Assembly: GCA_932294295.1 (NCBI GenBank)
Contig: OW028573.1
Coordinates: 57,575,829-57,639,828, forward strand
Reading direction: 5' to 3'
Length of the DNA stretch: 64,000 nt
From: Alitta virens
Taxonomy: Eukaryota > Annelida > Polychaeta > Phyllodocida > Nereididae
In this document: positions 52,702 through 64,000 of the stretch, piece after piece
Layout of the letters: each line of letters begins with the position of its first letter
How positions within the stretch are numbered: the first letter of the stretch is position 1
The notes under the pieces: model-generated
Told to the model about the DNA's origin: nothing
Seen by the model: only the letters and a program-made list of their open reading frames with translations
The model's database searches: none
Made by a program: the position numbers and the translations under genes

Positions 52702-55700
52702 TCAGTTGTTGCTCGGAGATGGCTGCGGGGTTGCTGTTGATTGTTCGCGCTGAAGAGCAGACTCTCGGTCCCAAGGTTTCGCCTTCACCCGGAAGAACTT
52801 TGTGCCCAGTGGAACTTTGAATCTGTTCTGTGCCTGAAATGTACAAGAAATGCTTTTGAAGTTTACAATTTTTGATGTCAGACTTGATAAGAAGATTTAT
52901 GTTGCAATGTTGAAAATTTGGCTGTTCAACTTAAAGAAGCAAAATTCTTTCACTCCACATTTCCTAGAGATGGTAACTAATTATAATCTATTGGAAATAT
53001 TACAGGTCTGCCAACAAGAATGGAAGATCTTTTTACAATAATCAAATTCACAAAATGTTTTTCAATTTAAAATTTACAACAAATTGTAAGTGCTACAATT
53101 TACAGTTCACTAAAACAAATACCATTTGGGGTGCTTAAAAGGTTTTGGTCTGTGAAGTTTACCAGATTACTGTTCAACTGGTCATTGTATCTGAAAATTG
53201 CTCATTTAAAAGACCACAAACGGCCTGGAACTGACTGGAATTGATATTGTCTTTCAATTTTTTTGGTCATAGCAGTGCATCAGATGAGAGGGCTAATAGT
53301 TATGGGTGTGAGTCCAAAGTGGACCTGAGCAGAGATGAAAGTGAGAGTGCAGGGACCGTGGAGAGAGGTCCTCTCTCATCTGCCAATGTGGACTATGGTC
53401 TCTGAAGCAGGGAAGCAGGTGAGATGAGGATGCTGCCATCACCTGCTCTCTAAAATAATGCCTATTTACACAAACATTAAAAAAATTAAGTAGAAAGAAA
53501 GTACATGTAACAGCATTGTACAAACCTTCTTAGCTTGGCAATATTCTTTGTCAGTAATTTCTGCCAGCACCCACGACTTCTTTGGCTCATCAGGTCCTGT
53601 AAACACAAAATACAAACAATGTCAGACATGGTGTCAAATTTGATATTATTAAAAGCACGTAGCAGTGTCACCCTAACAATAGCATACAGGTAGCGCCATG
53701 ATTTTCAAATTAGAATATGGTTGCTGCCATTCCAAACCCTCATACAGCGTATAGTGCTATACTTTGTTTCTAGTCACATTTTGGAGAAGCACAGGGAAAC
53801 TGACGTTCAAGTTAAAAGTAACTGACACTAATTATTGCCTCACGCCTTTGGTATTCAAATGACGATAATGTTTCAACGGTTTCAGATATACAGTACAATA
53901 ATGCAAGAACTCCGTATTGAGGAGTGGCAATTTGGTATTCCTGCACAAATATATCAATCATATCAATCATATTTTGCAACACCTTCTTAAACCTACAGAT
54001 TCTTCTTTTTAAACCACAGATTAACCACAACGAAATGCAATTCCTAATCGAGTGAGCCATCAACAGTCATCTCAGCAGATGCATGACCTATGCTGGGGCT
54101 GATGACAGCCCCATGATGAATGGATAAGGTGGTCCCCAGCCACTTGAGCCAATAAAGGAGGCTGCTTGTTATGAACTGTTTTATGGCAGTTATTGAACAA
54201 TCATTATGAGCAGCGATGACAGTGTTTTATGGCTGATTCGGCAGTTGTAGCATCGCGTATCACTAACGATGGCGTGCTGATGAGGACACAAGCAGAAGGT
54301 GACGTCATAATGGTACAATCATCACAATAGAAGGGGCACAGAGAGCCCCAAGGCCACAAGTCACTTGAGGCTACGGTTCGCTATCAGCTAACTCTGAGCG
54401 AGGGTTACAAAGTCAAAAAGTGTAAAGTTCCCTCATAAAAAAAAAGACATGTTCAGAGGGCAATGGGATATGGCTTGATGCTACTCAAGGTCAAATATTA
54501 CTCACCAAAGGTCAAACTTCACATTAGGTCAAACGCGCCTGTAAAGTAACTCCTAAGTAGAATCCCAGTTATTCATTAAGATCACCTCGCAATTAAGACC
54601 ACGAGCTCTATCTTTTTAATTTAATTTCTCTTACGATGATGACCACCTCATGGGTACTCATAATAGCGAGGTTCTATTTTACAGTTATATCTTGGGAACA
54701 AAAAGGCAGCATGCTTTCCTGCAACTCTATGAAAGTATAAGCGAAAGACTAGTCACTGTATTCCGCCACAGACACTAAATTCCGGGGTAAAAAAGCAATC
54801 CATCTGGAGGAGTTTGTGTCACTTTTTGGACTAGTTGCGGCTAATCATTTGATTAACAAGTACGTTACGCGCGAGTATTACTTTGACAAGTCTAGATATC
54901 CAACAAAGCTAGTTTAGCTGCACCACACATTTCGAGGAAATTTTCCAGGAAATCTTAACCAAAAGAATGGTGTAATTTTTGTCTGCATCTCTTGGCTGCC
55001 TTGCTTCACCAACTGGTGGTTGGCTTGTGGCCATGGTAACGCGATCGGGAGTCATAAAGTCCAGTGAAGTCAGTTTGGACCTCCAAGCAATCACAATTGG
55101 CCAACTGTTTGGATGTCCTTGAAACGTGATCTCAAGGACACGTGTGTGTTTTAAGGGACGCTCAAGTCGTTGTCCTGGAAAACAAAGGCTACTCATCTTG
55201 CTGCCTGAAAGGTCATTAAGTCATCGCAGGAACAAAAAGGTTCGTTTGACTGCGAGCATAACGACCTTTTAACGAGGCTGGACATCTCTCTCCCCACTGC
55301 ATCAGGGCGTCCAATGTAAACTGACGCATCCTCAGCAGCCAACAGGAGTTATTGATGTCATCAGCATCAGTTGGTTCCATTGCGTCAGTTACAGAAGCAC
55401 CAGCTGATCACCGATGGACAGCGGGCACCAGGCAGATGGACATGCCAGTTAGAAATTGACCAAAACAAATCAAATATTTTTTTGCATTGAACAGACTGAA
55501 GTCTTCCCCTAAACAACTGCACACAATACTTTTGACCAAGAAGCCAGTTATTAAAATGTATTTTTAGATGCCCATGCAGTTAAACAATATCATACAGAAA
55601 AATAGTTTTTTTTGCTGCATTTTTAATAGTTTCATCCCACCTTAATTGGGACCCTAAGGAGGTATAATAGCCCAGATCTTGAATATTTGGATCTCAATAC

Positions 55701-58700
55701 TGGATCATGATAACCACATAAATCTATTATAACCCCACCAGCACAATGGCTGACCTGCCCTAAACAAGCTTGGACAAACACATATTTACAATGCATGCAC
55801 GGAACAAACATGGTTAACAGCGTAAGTGGACAAATAGCTTGACCGCTGGTCACCGAAAGAATGCAAGTGTTAAGTGGAACAATTTGCCACATGAACTGTT
55901 CACTTTGGACGATAATGAGGGGTTAAAAACTGGAGATTAGAGCCAGCATGAGCAAATCATGTCAGAGAAACATGCATGTCCCCCATACATGCAAACCCTC
56001 ATGCCACCCAACCCAACCATTATTAATCTTATTTAGTGTTTTCAATATTTTCTACATGCATAATTGCACTTGTGAAAAAAATAATAGAGACTGTTGCTGC
56101 AAGAAAAAACTTCCTACAAAATACTTATGATGCATGCATGTATTTAAAAACACACACAAAAAACAAAAATACTTCAGTGACAACCAAAAATTAACCCATA
56201 ATCCTGTCACTGAGGCGTGCTGTTTAAGAATATTTGTCAAAATGACAATAAATTCATTGTTCGCAATGTTGCTGCTGTACATGGCCATTGCCAAAAACAG
56301 CGTGGGAAAGAGGATTGGAAATGAGAAAACAATTTGTCCTCTTGCATGCCAGGGGATGGAGTCATGACATTTCACAGAATTTCACAGAATTTATTGGGCT
56401 CCATGAAGTCACTGACTCACTGATGGTGCCCCAGATATCATAATGGCGATGGAGCTGCTGCAAAATGGAATAATTTCTTTTTGATGAAAGGGAAATTTAA
56501 ACACATGAAAGGGGGGGGGGACATAAAAACCGGGGGGGGGGGGGGGGGTAAACGTAGGGGGGTACGAAGCAGGGATAGTTGAGCCATGTCCATTGAGGGG
56601 TGAAACATCTCTACCACAAAATGACAACAGAGGGTCCATGTCACCCCCTGAGTGATCACAAGAACTCATAATCACAGTTAGCTAACTCTGTAACCACTAT
56701 TTGCCAAGTCCTTTCAGTCTGGTGTTTCTGAACAATCTTTTTCTGCGGTCACATCTAGATTTCTGTCTTGTCTCATCTGGATATAAATATCACATTAAAT
56801 GGTATAGATATCTGAGTGTAAATCAGGCTATGCAAATATGAACCAAATCCACTTATGAAGTATTCTTCTACAAATTTTTGTTTGAAATTTGTGATGTGGG
56901 GATGGATACAAAATGGTGAACTAAACCAAAAAAAAAAAATCATTAAATGGATGTCCAAACAACACTCAGTATCAACCTATATGGTCACTTAAACAGTACG
57001 TTTTTTGGTTGATGACTAGAGACGATTGCTATTATATATAAGATCCCCAACTACCCAAGTCATTTTGACGACATATATGATAAACCATCAAAGCATTTGC
57101 AGCACCCAGTGGGAGAGAGCAGAGAAGAGCTTGATTGGGATGCTGGAAGGGGTTGGAGTTTGGGTGGAAGGGTGGGGTGCCGGGGGTGCAAGGGTGGTGT
57201 CAACTTGGCAGGGGATTGGATAACACTGATGGAATCACTCTTCCGGAACCTGGTCAAACGAAAACCTCCACAATAGCCGAAGTCATGCTCACTTGATCGC
57301 CGGTTGAACACCTGGTCCCTCCATTGCTGTGGCAACGCAGGGGCAGTGAAATTGCCCCATCCATTTTCACTTAGATTCACTCAGACACACAGGGGAGTGT
57401 GAAAAATCAAGCAGTTGATCAAAATATGAGGTGGCCCCAGGAGCAGAAGGTGTAATCCAAGCGTAAAATATTCCCACAAATCATGGCTTAACCAGTGAAG
57501 TCTGCTTCAGATCAGGCATCATCAGACAGCTCACTTCCAATTAGGTTGCCATGGTTTTTCGCATTGATGTACCCCTTTAATAACATTCACATAATTCCAA
57601 GTAATCAGTTGACTTTTGATGCAGGCCTCTGTTGCACTTTCAAGGGGTTTGTATGTCTCCTTTTTCCGCAATTAATTATCAGGATAATTTGTTTAATTTC
57701 CAAGAAAAAGTTAATAATTCACACCAATGTTGTGATTTTCAGAGTTTTTCCTAAAATTCATTATCGTCAAATTTCACATTAAAAAACACAAACACCAGGA
57801 CGGAAACAACACAACAGATTTGTTTATGTTTACGGACATTAATTTTGCGGGACGGAACTTCTACAAAATTCAAAGTATTTTTTTGATATATTTAATATTC
57901 ACAATGAAAGCTTAAAATAAATAATAAATACAACTATCCAAGAAGTTTTATAAACCAAGCAGCTGATAGGAAGTCCATGTACTAAATACAACAAGACAAC
58001 TACCGGAAGAGTAGGGTCATTTTGAAGCAAAGGATAACAGCTACCACATACAGCTGCATTTCCAGGAACTTGCAAAGTAGAGCAACCGCCCCCCTCCCTC
58101 ACTTTTTCGTACCATTTCACACCATTTGGCACCACCGAAAGTCCGTTACATTATATTTACAAGGAAAACAATTTTATGATGTCTGTAGATATCCCGATAA
58201 GGTTCGACAAAAACAAAAAACAAAACCAGAAAGCAAAAACACAATGATGTTGTACAACATCAGCCCAGGACTTGTGTATTGGGCCAGAGCTAATGATACA
58301 AATGCGTGATGAAGAGTAGTTAACCGGAACATTGGCCTAGAGCTATATCTTTTCACCCAGCTATTAATTGCTCATCCAACAACCTCTGCCATTCGCCCCC
58401 TACAATAAACACACCCAAGTCTTTTTGCAAGGCCATTGCCTCCAGACAGGCACGTTGTGCTCTTTTGTATTTAGTGAAATTTATGAAGTTGCTTGATAAT
58501 AAAGTAGAGTTGACTCCATGTCTGAGTACCTTCATAGTGAAAATTAATAGGAAGTATAGGATATCCCTTGACGAACCCATTACATTCGATACACTGCAGA
58601 TGTTCATTGAAGATTTTGATTGGAAAATGGCGCTCAGCTATAAAGCTTGGTCAAACAATTATTGTCTTCATGACACACAAAGCCTAACCTTTTTAATGCA

Positions 58701-61700
58701 GTCCATTTACTTCGATAGTCCATCTATACCAATTCCATTTATCATACGTCACTGATAATCACCCTATCCATAAGATCAGCAAAGCAGTGACCATCGCCGG
58801 TACATCAACTGGACTGGAAAAACTAAAACATTTTCCAAGGTTTCCCTGATTTCCACAATGACAGGAAACAATGTTATGCTCTGTGATTGAAGGCTGCAAG
58901 ACAAGCAGCTATAATGGAGGATCTCACCAGTTTCGGAGGACAATGTCCATAAACAAGTCATCAAGAATATCACAACACAAAGCCACCCATGACCGCAAAG
59001 ACTCCACAGACCCCAGACAGACCTCATCATTTGCCCTCAGGCAGTCTGGGTTATTGGTTACCCCTTTGGAACAACATCACTTAATACTACAAGTTACAAC
59101 TAAAGTTAGTATTTAACAACTAAGAGGTCAACTGGTTTATAAGCCTGGTAAAATGGTCATTGGTTCAATTCCCAGCCAACTGTATATATATGAGGCATGT
59201 TTCAACTGGTTAATGCTTCAATATTAATATTCATTTATAACTGGCAAAACCTTGGTAAAGGCCTTGGATAAACTAGTATAGTTTAAATATCCCATTATGT
59301 CCAATACTCCAATCAGGTCACAGGTATATGGCGTGACTCTCTAATCTCGTCACTAAACAATAAACACTTCACATGAGAACAGGCTTTATAACATTGCTAT
59401 CCATAACATTGCTATCCTTCTTTCCTTCCATCTTCCTTTCTTTGATCCCCGCATGCTTTCTTTCAGGTTCAGAACACATTTGTCTCAAAACTCACCCAAT
59501 CCAAAAGAATCATCCAAAGTAACTTGTATCCAACTCATGGTATATGTGCTCCAATCCTTTGGTATACTGTATAGTGTATATAGTGTATACTGTATTCCTT
59601 CAAAAGTTAAAATGTCCCATCAGATGACACAGACACATATATATGCAACTTATGCCTTATTATCTCTGGTGTCCCCCATGATCATAATATGTGAGAGCAT
59701 GTATGATGGTAGCAGTTAATTCCACACCATGGGGGTAATACATCGTTTTGTATCTCAAAATGTTGTATTTTTTTCTGTGATTTGTATTGCATTGTCACAG
59801 TAAACGACTCCCGTGACCCAGTCGTGTTGCATTCTACACAATACATATTAGTAGGCCAATACATCCATATATTGTATCGACAGAATATGGTGGGATGAGG
59901 AAATATGCAACAGTGAGGAAAGGAATTTACTTACTTGGAATATGTCACAATGGCACATCAGGACTAGGATAATTTTAATTTACCTGGGATCAGGAGGTTG
60001 GGATGTGGATTATGTAAGTTTGGTAAACTAGTCTGTCCGTAACTTGAAGGAAAGCAGGCAGAGAAGGAAATAAGGAGAGAAGAAAAGAAGAAGGAAGAGA
60101 GGTGAATTATCAAGCTGTGAGAGTGATCGGAGTGCAGCTCCCAAGCCGAAAGTTGGGTGATTTGATGAAGTTACCAGCATTGGAACTTCACCTCTTACTA
60201 AGTAATTATTACACTCTAAGAAATAAAGGTACCATGAGGTTTTTTAGAGCACCCATGGATGCTGTGAACTACCCCACAGGTTCTTCGTGCATGTTGATAT
60301 TTTTTGTCTCCACCAAGCCCTGAAGAAGAGGTATTTCAGTTTTGAAAGGTTCTTCAGAGGTGCTAAGCTCAACTTCAGTTCAGAAAATTGAGGAGTGAGA
60401 ATTGAACTCTGGTTTCCCAGACAGAGTGCAGCCATGCTAATCATTACAGGACGGATGCAACTGCTCCTGGTGGTGGGGCAACATTCAGAATAAGGCAGCA
60501 GTTCTATTTATAGTTTTTGTTAGCTGGCCCGATCAGTTCTCTGTGGCTAATTGGGTGCTACACTGGCTTGTGAACACCATGGGCAAAACCTGCATATAAT
60601 TTCAAATCCATGGCTTGGTTTTACTTTATCTTGCAGGAGACTTGTATAAAAGGTATTTCAAAAACCTCAAGGTCCCTTGAAGTACCATGGTCTGGGGTAC
60701 TTACTCCCCAAGTACCTAGTGGTGGGTCCCACGTGGAAAAGCGGAAAAACTCAATTGGGTTCCACGTGGCACCTTTCTTTCTGAGAGTGTACCCCCGATA
60801 AGGGGCAATAATGTGGATGTTGGTCCCAGAAAACTTTTTAAGAGGGCATCTAACAAAGTTAGGCCCTAAGGATGGTTGCATCTGGGCATACAGAGTTGTA
60901 GATAATAACCCAGAGAAGAAGCTATGGCGATTCTTATCATATTCTGGATAAGTAGCGTTGTGTTGAGTGCCTTCCAAAGACTGTACACACCTACCCTGGA
61001 AGTGCAGAGCCATCACTGGCTGTAATGCACGTACCAAGTTCAAATCCTAGACGTCCATGCAGAGGCAAGTGAAAAATACCACCCATGGGGTATATGTAAC
61101 ATCATACTAACATGGTGCGACTCAAAGCCTTCACATTTCATATAGCACTGACACAATACAACAAGAAAATTTCTCTTCAATACATTTGACATCATCACGT
61201 TATTTATACAATGCAGCTCCTTTTTTTGGCATCATAATTAGACCAAATATTATCTTTTCTTCCATGATATTGCATGGAGCGTTGTCTCATATAATAAATT
61301 CGACACTTTCATAGCACATTATCCAGTTTCAGGGCAGTAAATTCAAGTTTACACACACAAGCATAGGGGTAGCATGATCGGGCTACCAGCAGACTGAGTC
61401 AAGACCAGCATCAGAAACATTAATTACCATGGAAACGAGGATGCTGCTGCAGGTCATTTGTCCACAAAAAGACTTCTCTTCACCTAACACTTCAACTTTT
61501 ATCCTCTTTTTTGTTATTTTTTTTTCTAATCCCCAATTTTTGCACCCCTCTGAAAAAAAGTATTTACCCCTTGCATGCATATGATGGCCACTCAAATTAC
61601 ATGCAATGTCACATAATCAAGGGATGAATTTTATCGACTCCCATTGATGCTTTTGATGTTTTATCTAACTCCGCGTTGTTAACTTTCGCGGCAACTGGAA

Positions 61701-62855
61701 ATTGCTAAAACAAGCTGGAAATTACTCGCGCAAGTTATCAGTAATATGATGGTAATTACTTCCTGACATGGACCAAATCACTATCTCAGAACTGAACTCA
61801 CTGAACCGAAATGAACCAATCCTTATCAAAAGGAATGGGCTTACCATGGATGATCATTACATAACTAAAGATCCAGAGTCAAAAGGATCGTCATTATATA
61901 CACCATGGTAATAGACTGATAACGAGAGGACTTAGAAAAGACAACAGAACTAATACGTCATTTGAAATTTCCTCCAATTTGTCCAAACAATGCCAGCCAT
62001 CATTACGTCTACCAAAAACCGACGTAATGATTCGGGGTGTCAATGCTCATTGCATGAAGTACAGTAATACATTTCCAGTGCGGTTTGCTTGTACTCAGTA
62101 CCTATGTTTGGGTTAGTGAACAACTCCGCCCATGGGGTGAATGTGTCTATCCTCATCATTACGTCTGCTTCTGGTAACTGTAGGCCTATATACTATTAAA
62201 ACTGAGACAGGGTGATATGAACTTACGGTTCTTGAGGGTGAGTGTCTCCAGGCAGTCTGTGTGCAGGAAGTGAAGAGTGGTTCCCATGTTGAAGACGACA
62301 TAATGGTCATGGCGCTCGTCCAGGCAGAGAAGCACTATGTCCCCCACAGAACACCTGGAAGTAAAGTATTATCATGATTATGGATGAAACTAGGAATACT
62401 AAATAGTAAATACACAATATTGATTTTATACATACAGCGGACCAAAAGCACTAGTATGGATGTGCAAATCGTTTTTTTGGGTCCATGTGCAATATGTAGG
62501 ATACAAAATTAAAAATACATTGCATTCCTAATCATTGAAATATATTGACCTACTACTAATATGGCCACTGAATTTAATAAAGTATACACTCTGGTGCCCA
62601 GATGGAAGCTTGTGATGTTGTTTAAGAATGGTCGTGGACCTCAGAGGAGACAGCGCGGACCTCAGAGGAGACAGCGCGGACCTTACGATGGAAGAGACAG
62701 TGCCGGCCTAGTTTGGGGAAAAGAGCTGACTCAATTCAGTCGCTGTATATAACTATAGTGGAGAGCTCAGCCTTGATTAACATTTTTACTTACGTGGTAA
62801 TTGAGACTTTATCCTGAACAGCTGCCCTGGTTGCAGGAGACATGGACATAGTCAT
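52702..62855 (-). CDS. RB1CC1: RB1-inducible coiled-coil protein 1 / FIP200, C-terminal part
   Basis: Scaffold of the ULK1 autophagy-initiation complex; its C-terminal Claw binds FIR motifs of cargo receptors. Only the last four coding exons are in the window, on the minus strand: 62855-62794 (MTMSMSPATRAAVQDKVSIT), 62354-62227 (VGDIVLLCLDERHDHYVVFN then TLHFLHTDCLETLTLKN), 53596-53526 (KKSWVLAEITDKEYCQAKK) and 52833-52702 (AQNRFKVPLGTKFFRVKAKP, then a Gln/Ser/Pro-rich tail to the stop). The junction CQAKK|AQNRFKVPLGTKF is nearly identical to the vertebrate C-terminus, so the Claw is complete. The tail extends about 20 residues beyond where vertebrate RB1CC1 ends. An 8.6-kb intron (53597-62226) separates the two halves of the Claw and holds MITEs and G-runs. 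The long coiled coil and N-terminus lie beyond the window. Confidence 0.93.
56511..56548. repeat. Poly-G tracts (G10 and G17)
   Basis: Two long G runs separated by 11 bases in the 8.6-kb RB1CC1 intron. On the transcribed (minus) RNA they are C runs. The plus strand can form G-quadruplexes. Confidence 0.8.
60212..60789. mobile_element. MITE with CACTCT inverted ends and TA target duplication
   Basis: 578 bp in the large RB1CC1 intron. Left end CACTCTAAGAAATAAAGGTA; the right end, reverse-complemented, reads CACTCTCAGAAAGAAAGGTG. Similarity continues for about 30 bp. TA lies immediately outside each end (60210-60211, 60790-60791), as for Tc1/mariner-like and related TA-duplicating elements. 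No transposase ORF. A tRNA-like segment lies inside (60396-60452). Confidence 0.7.
60396..60452 (-). repeat. tRNA-like (SINE head) segment inside the MITE
   Basis: On the minus strand: GTCCTGTAATGATTAGCATG, an A-box-like start, followed by GAGTTCAATTCTC, a B box. The spacing is tRNA-like, but acceptor pairing is poor. Most likely a SINE fragment or a decayed tRNA captured by the surrounding element. Confidence 0.4.
62636..62683. repeat. 21-bp tandem repeat
   Basis: GGACCTCAGAGGAGACAGCG plus C, twice exactly and then partially, in the RB1CC1 intron between 62355 and 62793. Short internal palindrome CCTCAGAGG. Confidence 0.8.
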
Positions 62856-64000
62856 CTGCAAATAGAAAAGACAACTTCGTTTTAAAATCCCCAAAGTTAA
62901 GATTAGAACAAGAACATCAGACCATCATTACGTCTGCCCAATGAGCCCATATTATTAACGCTGCATGAGACGCTCAATGCAGACATAACATTGGGTTGAA
63001 TATAAATTGAAGTAAAATATTTTGTTATACCTCTGTTATACCGTTATTGATTCTTATATGTGGGTAACTACTACTAACTAGATACAGATCCTGCATGTCA
63101 GTATTGAAAATAGCCCTAATTTCGGCAAAAAATCAGGGCCTTATTACTGTGGATTATTAACAGAATTCTCAGCATATTTGTAAAGCTACACAAAAATTCA
63201 CTTTTTCTTTTATCTGTAGGTTGATCAGTTACTTAGATCTGCATTTCTTTACAAGTGTTCCAACAGCTCGTACTTGCTCCAAAAGGCAATGATATATTGC
63301 GCTCAAAATGACAAATGGATTGGGTGCATGAAAAGCACATAGTTTGCAAAGTTTAGGATTGTTAAAACAATTGTTTATCGATGAGGCGGACAGAGGGCTT
63401 ATTGTAAGAGATCAAGGGCAGCCATGACAAGGGCGACACTCAGCGGTGTCCCCGCCTACTACTTAAGTTGACAGTAAGACCGTTTAAAGGCCCTCGCCGG
63501 GCGGTGGCTATCAAAGAAACAAACAAGGCGAGTTACGCAGCAGTAATTGGTCATAATTAGGAGGGCTGACCACTCAATACAGTATGTGTAGCATGGGAAC
63601 TGGGGGCAGTAAGACAGGATACGGGTAGGCCTATACTCGAGGGGGGGGGGGGGGTGAGCCTCGAGTCTTAGCTTCGCCGCCAGCGCAAAGCCCCGAGTCA
63701 CACTCCGGGAAAATTTAGCCCGACGTACCAGTACCAACCCCCTGAGGGTGAGAGTTTACTGTTTTCTCTCGCAAATCTGCAAGTGACCCCTGACCCTGCA
63801 AAACTGACCAGAGTGTGCACTGACCACAGGTCACGACACCAGGACATCCAGCATCAGATCAGGGAATTAGCGGAAGAGGGAAAAATCGAGAAGCCCGTGC
63901 GAAAGCTGATTTGTTGCTTATTAACACAATGGAGGGCGCGGTCAATCATGGAAAGGGTGAATTAACCAAGAATTATGCGAATTAGTTCAACACACACAAC
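62856..64000. other. RB1CC1 intron to window end, no exon recognised
   Basis: No further RB1CC1 exon is recognisable. There is a G14-type run at about 63640-63654 bracketed by inverted ACTCGAG/CTCGAGT, and a short plus-strand open stretch at 63783-63965 with no secure identity. Confidence 0.4.

Noticed and set aside
54909..55196. 95-codon minus-strand ORF in the RB1CC1 intron
   Set aside because: On the RB1CC1 strand, but no similarity recognised and no homologous place in the Claw, which is continuous across the flanking exons.
58353..58607. 84-codon minus-strand ORF that looks protein-like
   Set aside because: Not recognised; overlapped by an equally long plus-strand ORF, so no support.
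59109..59172. tRNA-like sequence with GGTTCAATTCC B box
   Set aside because: B box is good but no A box at proper distance and no acceptor stem; too weak to list.
63783..63965. Short open stretch containing HQIRELAEEGKIEKPV, faintly like the entry to a Gypsy-type reverse transcriptase
   Set aside because: Too short, no catalytic motifs in the window; could be chance.

Overview
This is a metazoan nuclear genome window, AT-rich, with spliced genes (GT-AG introns), AATAAA poly(A) signals and many short DNA-transposon remnants. The proteins are close to vertebrate orthologues. A glial-cells-missing (GCM) transcription factor is present. The palindrome TAGGCCTA is over-represented, with at least ten copies. 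Together these suggest a marine deuterostome-like invertebrate, and I favour an echinoderm. The phylum is an inference, not something read directly from the sequence.

Layout: (1) about 1-1.1 kb, dispersed repeats. (2) 1.66-11.37 kb, + strand, complete SIN3 co-repressor (21 coding exons per transcript, 1274 codons). It carries a tandemly duplicated, apparently mutually exclusive 117-nt exon in the HDAC-interaction region. (3) 12.2-15.2 kb, gene-free, with a hAT-type MITE that has a perfect 8-bp target duplication, plus a second repeat family. (4) 15.23-15.90 kb, - strand, ribosomal protein RPS20, head-to-head with (5) 16.4-26.85 kb, + strand, TM9SF4. (6) 28.18-32.64 kb, - strand, ELP3, tail-to-tail with TM9SF4 and head-to-head with (7) 33.07-33.34 kb, + strand, BLCAP. 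(8) 34.8-37.7 kb, - strand, 5'-truncated non-LTR retrotransposon. (9) 37.7-41.7 kb, gene-poor region with one CpG/E-box-rich patch. (10) 41.69-49.94 kb, + strand, gcm in four coding exons. (11) 52.70-62.86 kb, - strand, the last four coding exons of RB1CC1/FIP200; the rest lies beyond the window.

The genes are mostly housekeeping: chromatin repression (SIN3), translation (RPS20), Golgi/endosome membrane sorting (TM9SF4), wobble-uridine tRNA modification (ELP3) and autophagy initiation (RB1CC1). GCM is the one developmental regulator. They do not form an operon. The organisation is by shared divergent promoters (RPS20/TM9SF4, ELP3/BLCAP) and shared 3' ends (TM9SF4/ELP3, gcm/RB1CC1).

For SIN3, RPS20, TM9SF4, ELP3 and gcm I assigned splice junctions by hand. 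In every case the exon lengths sum to a multiple of three, with products close to family length. This is good internal support for the models. The most notable discovery candidate is the SIN3 duplicated exon pair.
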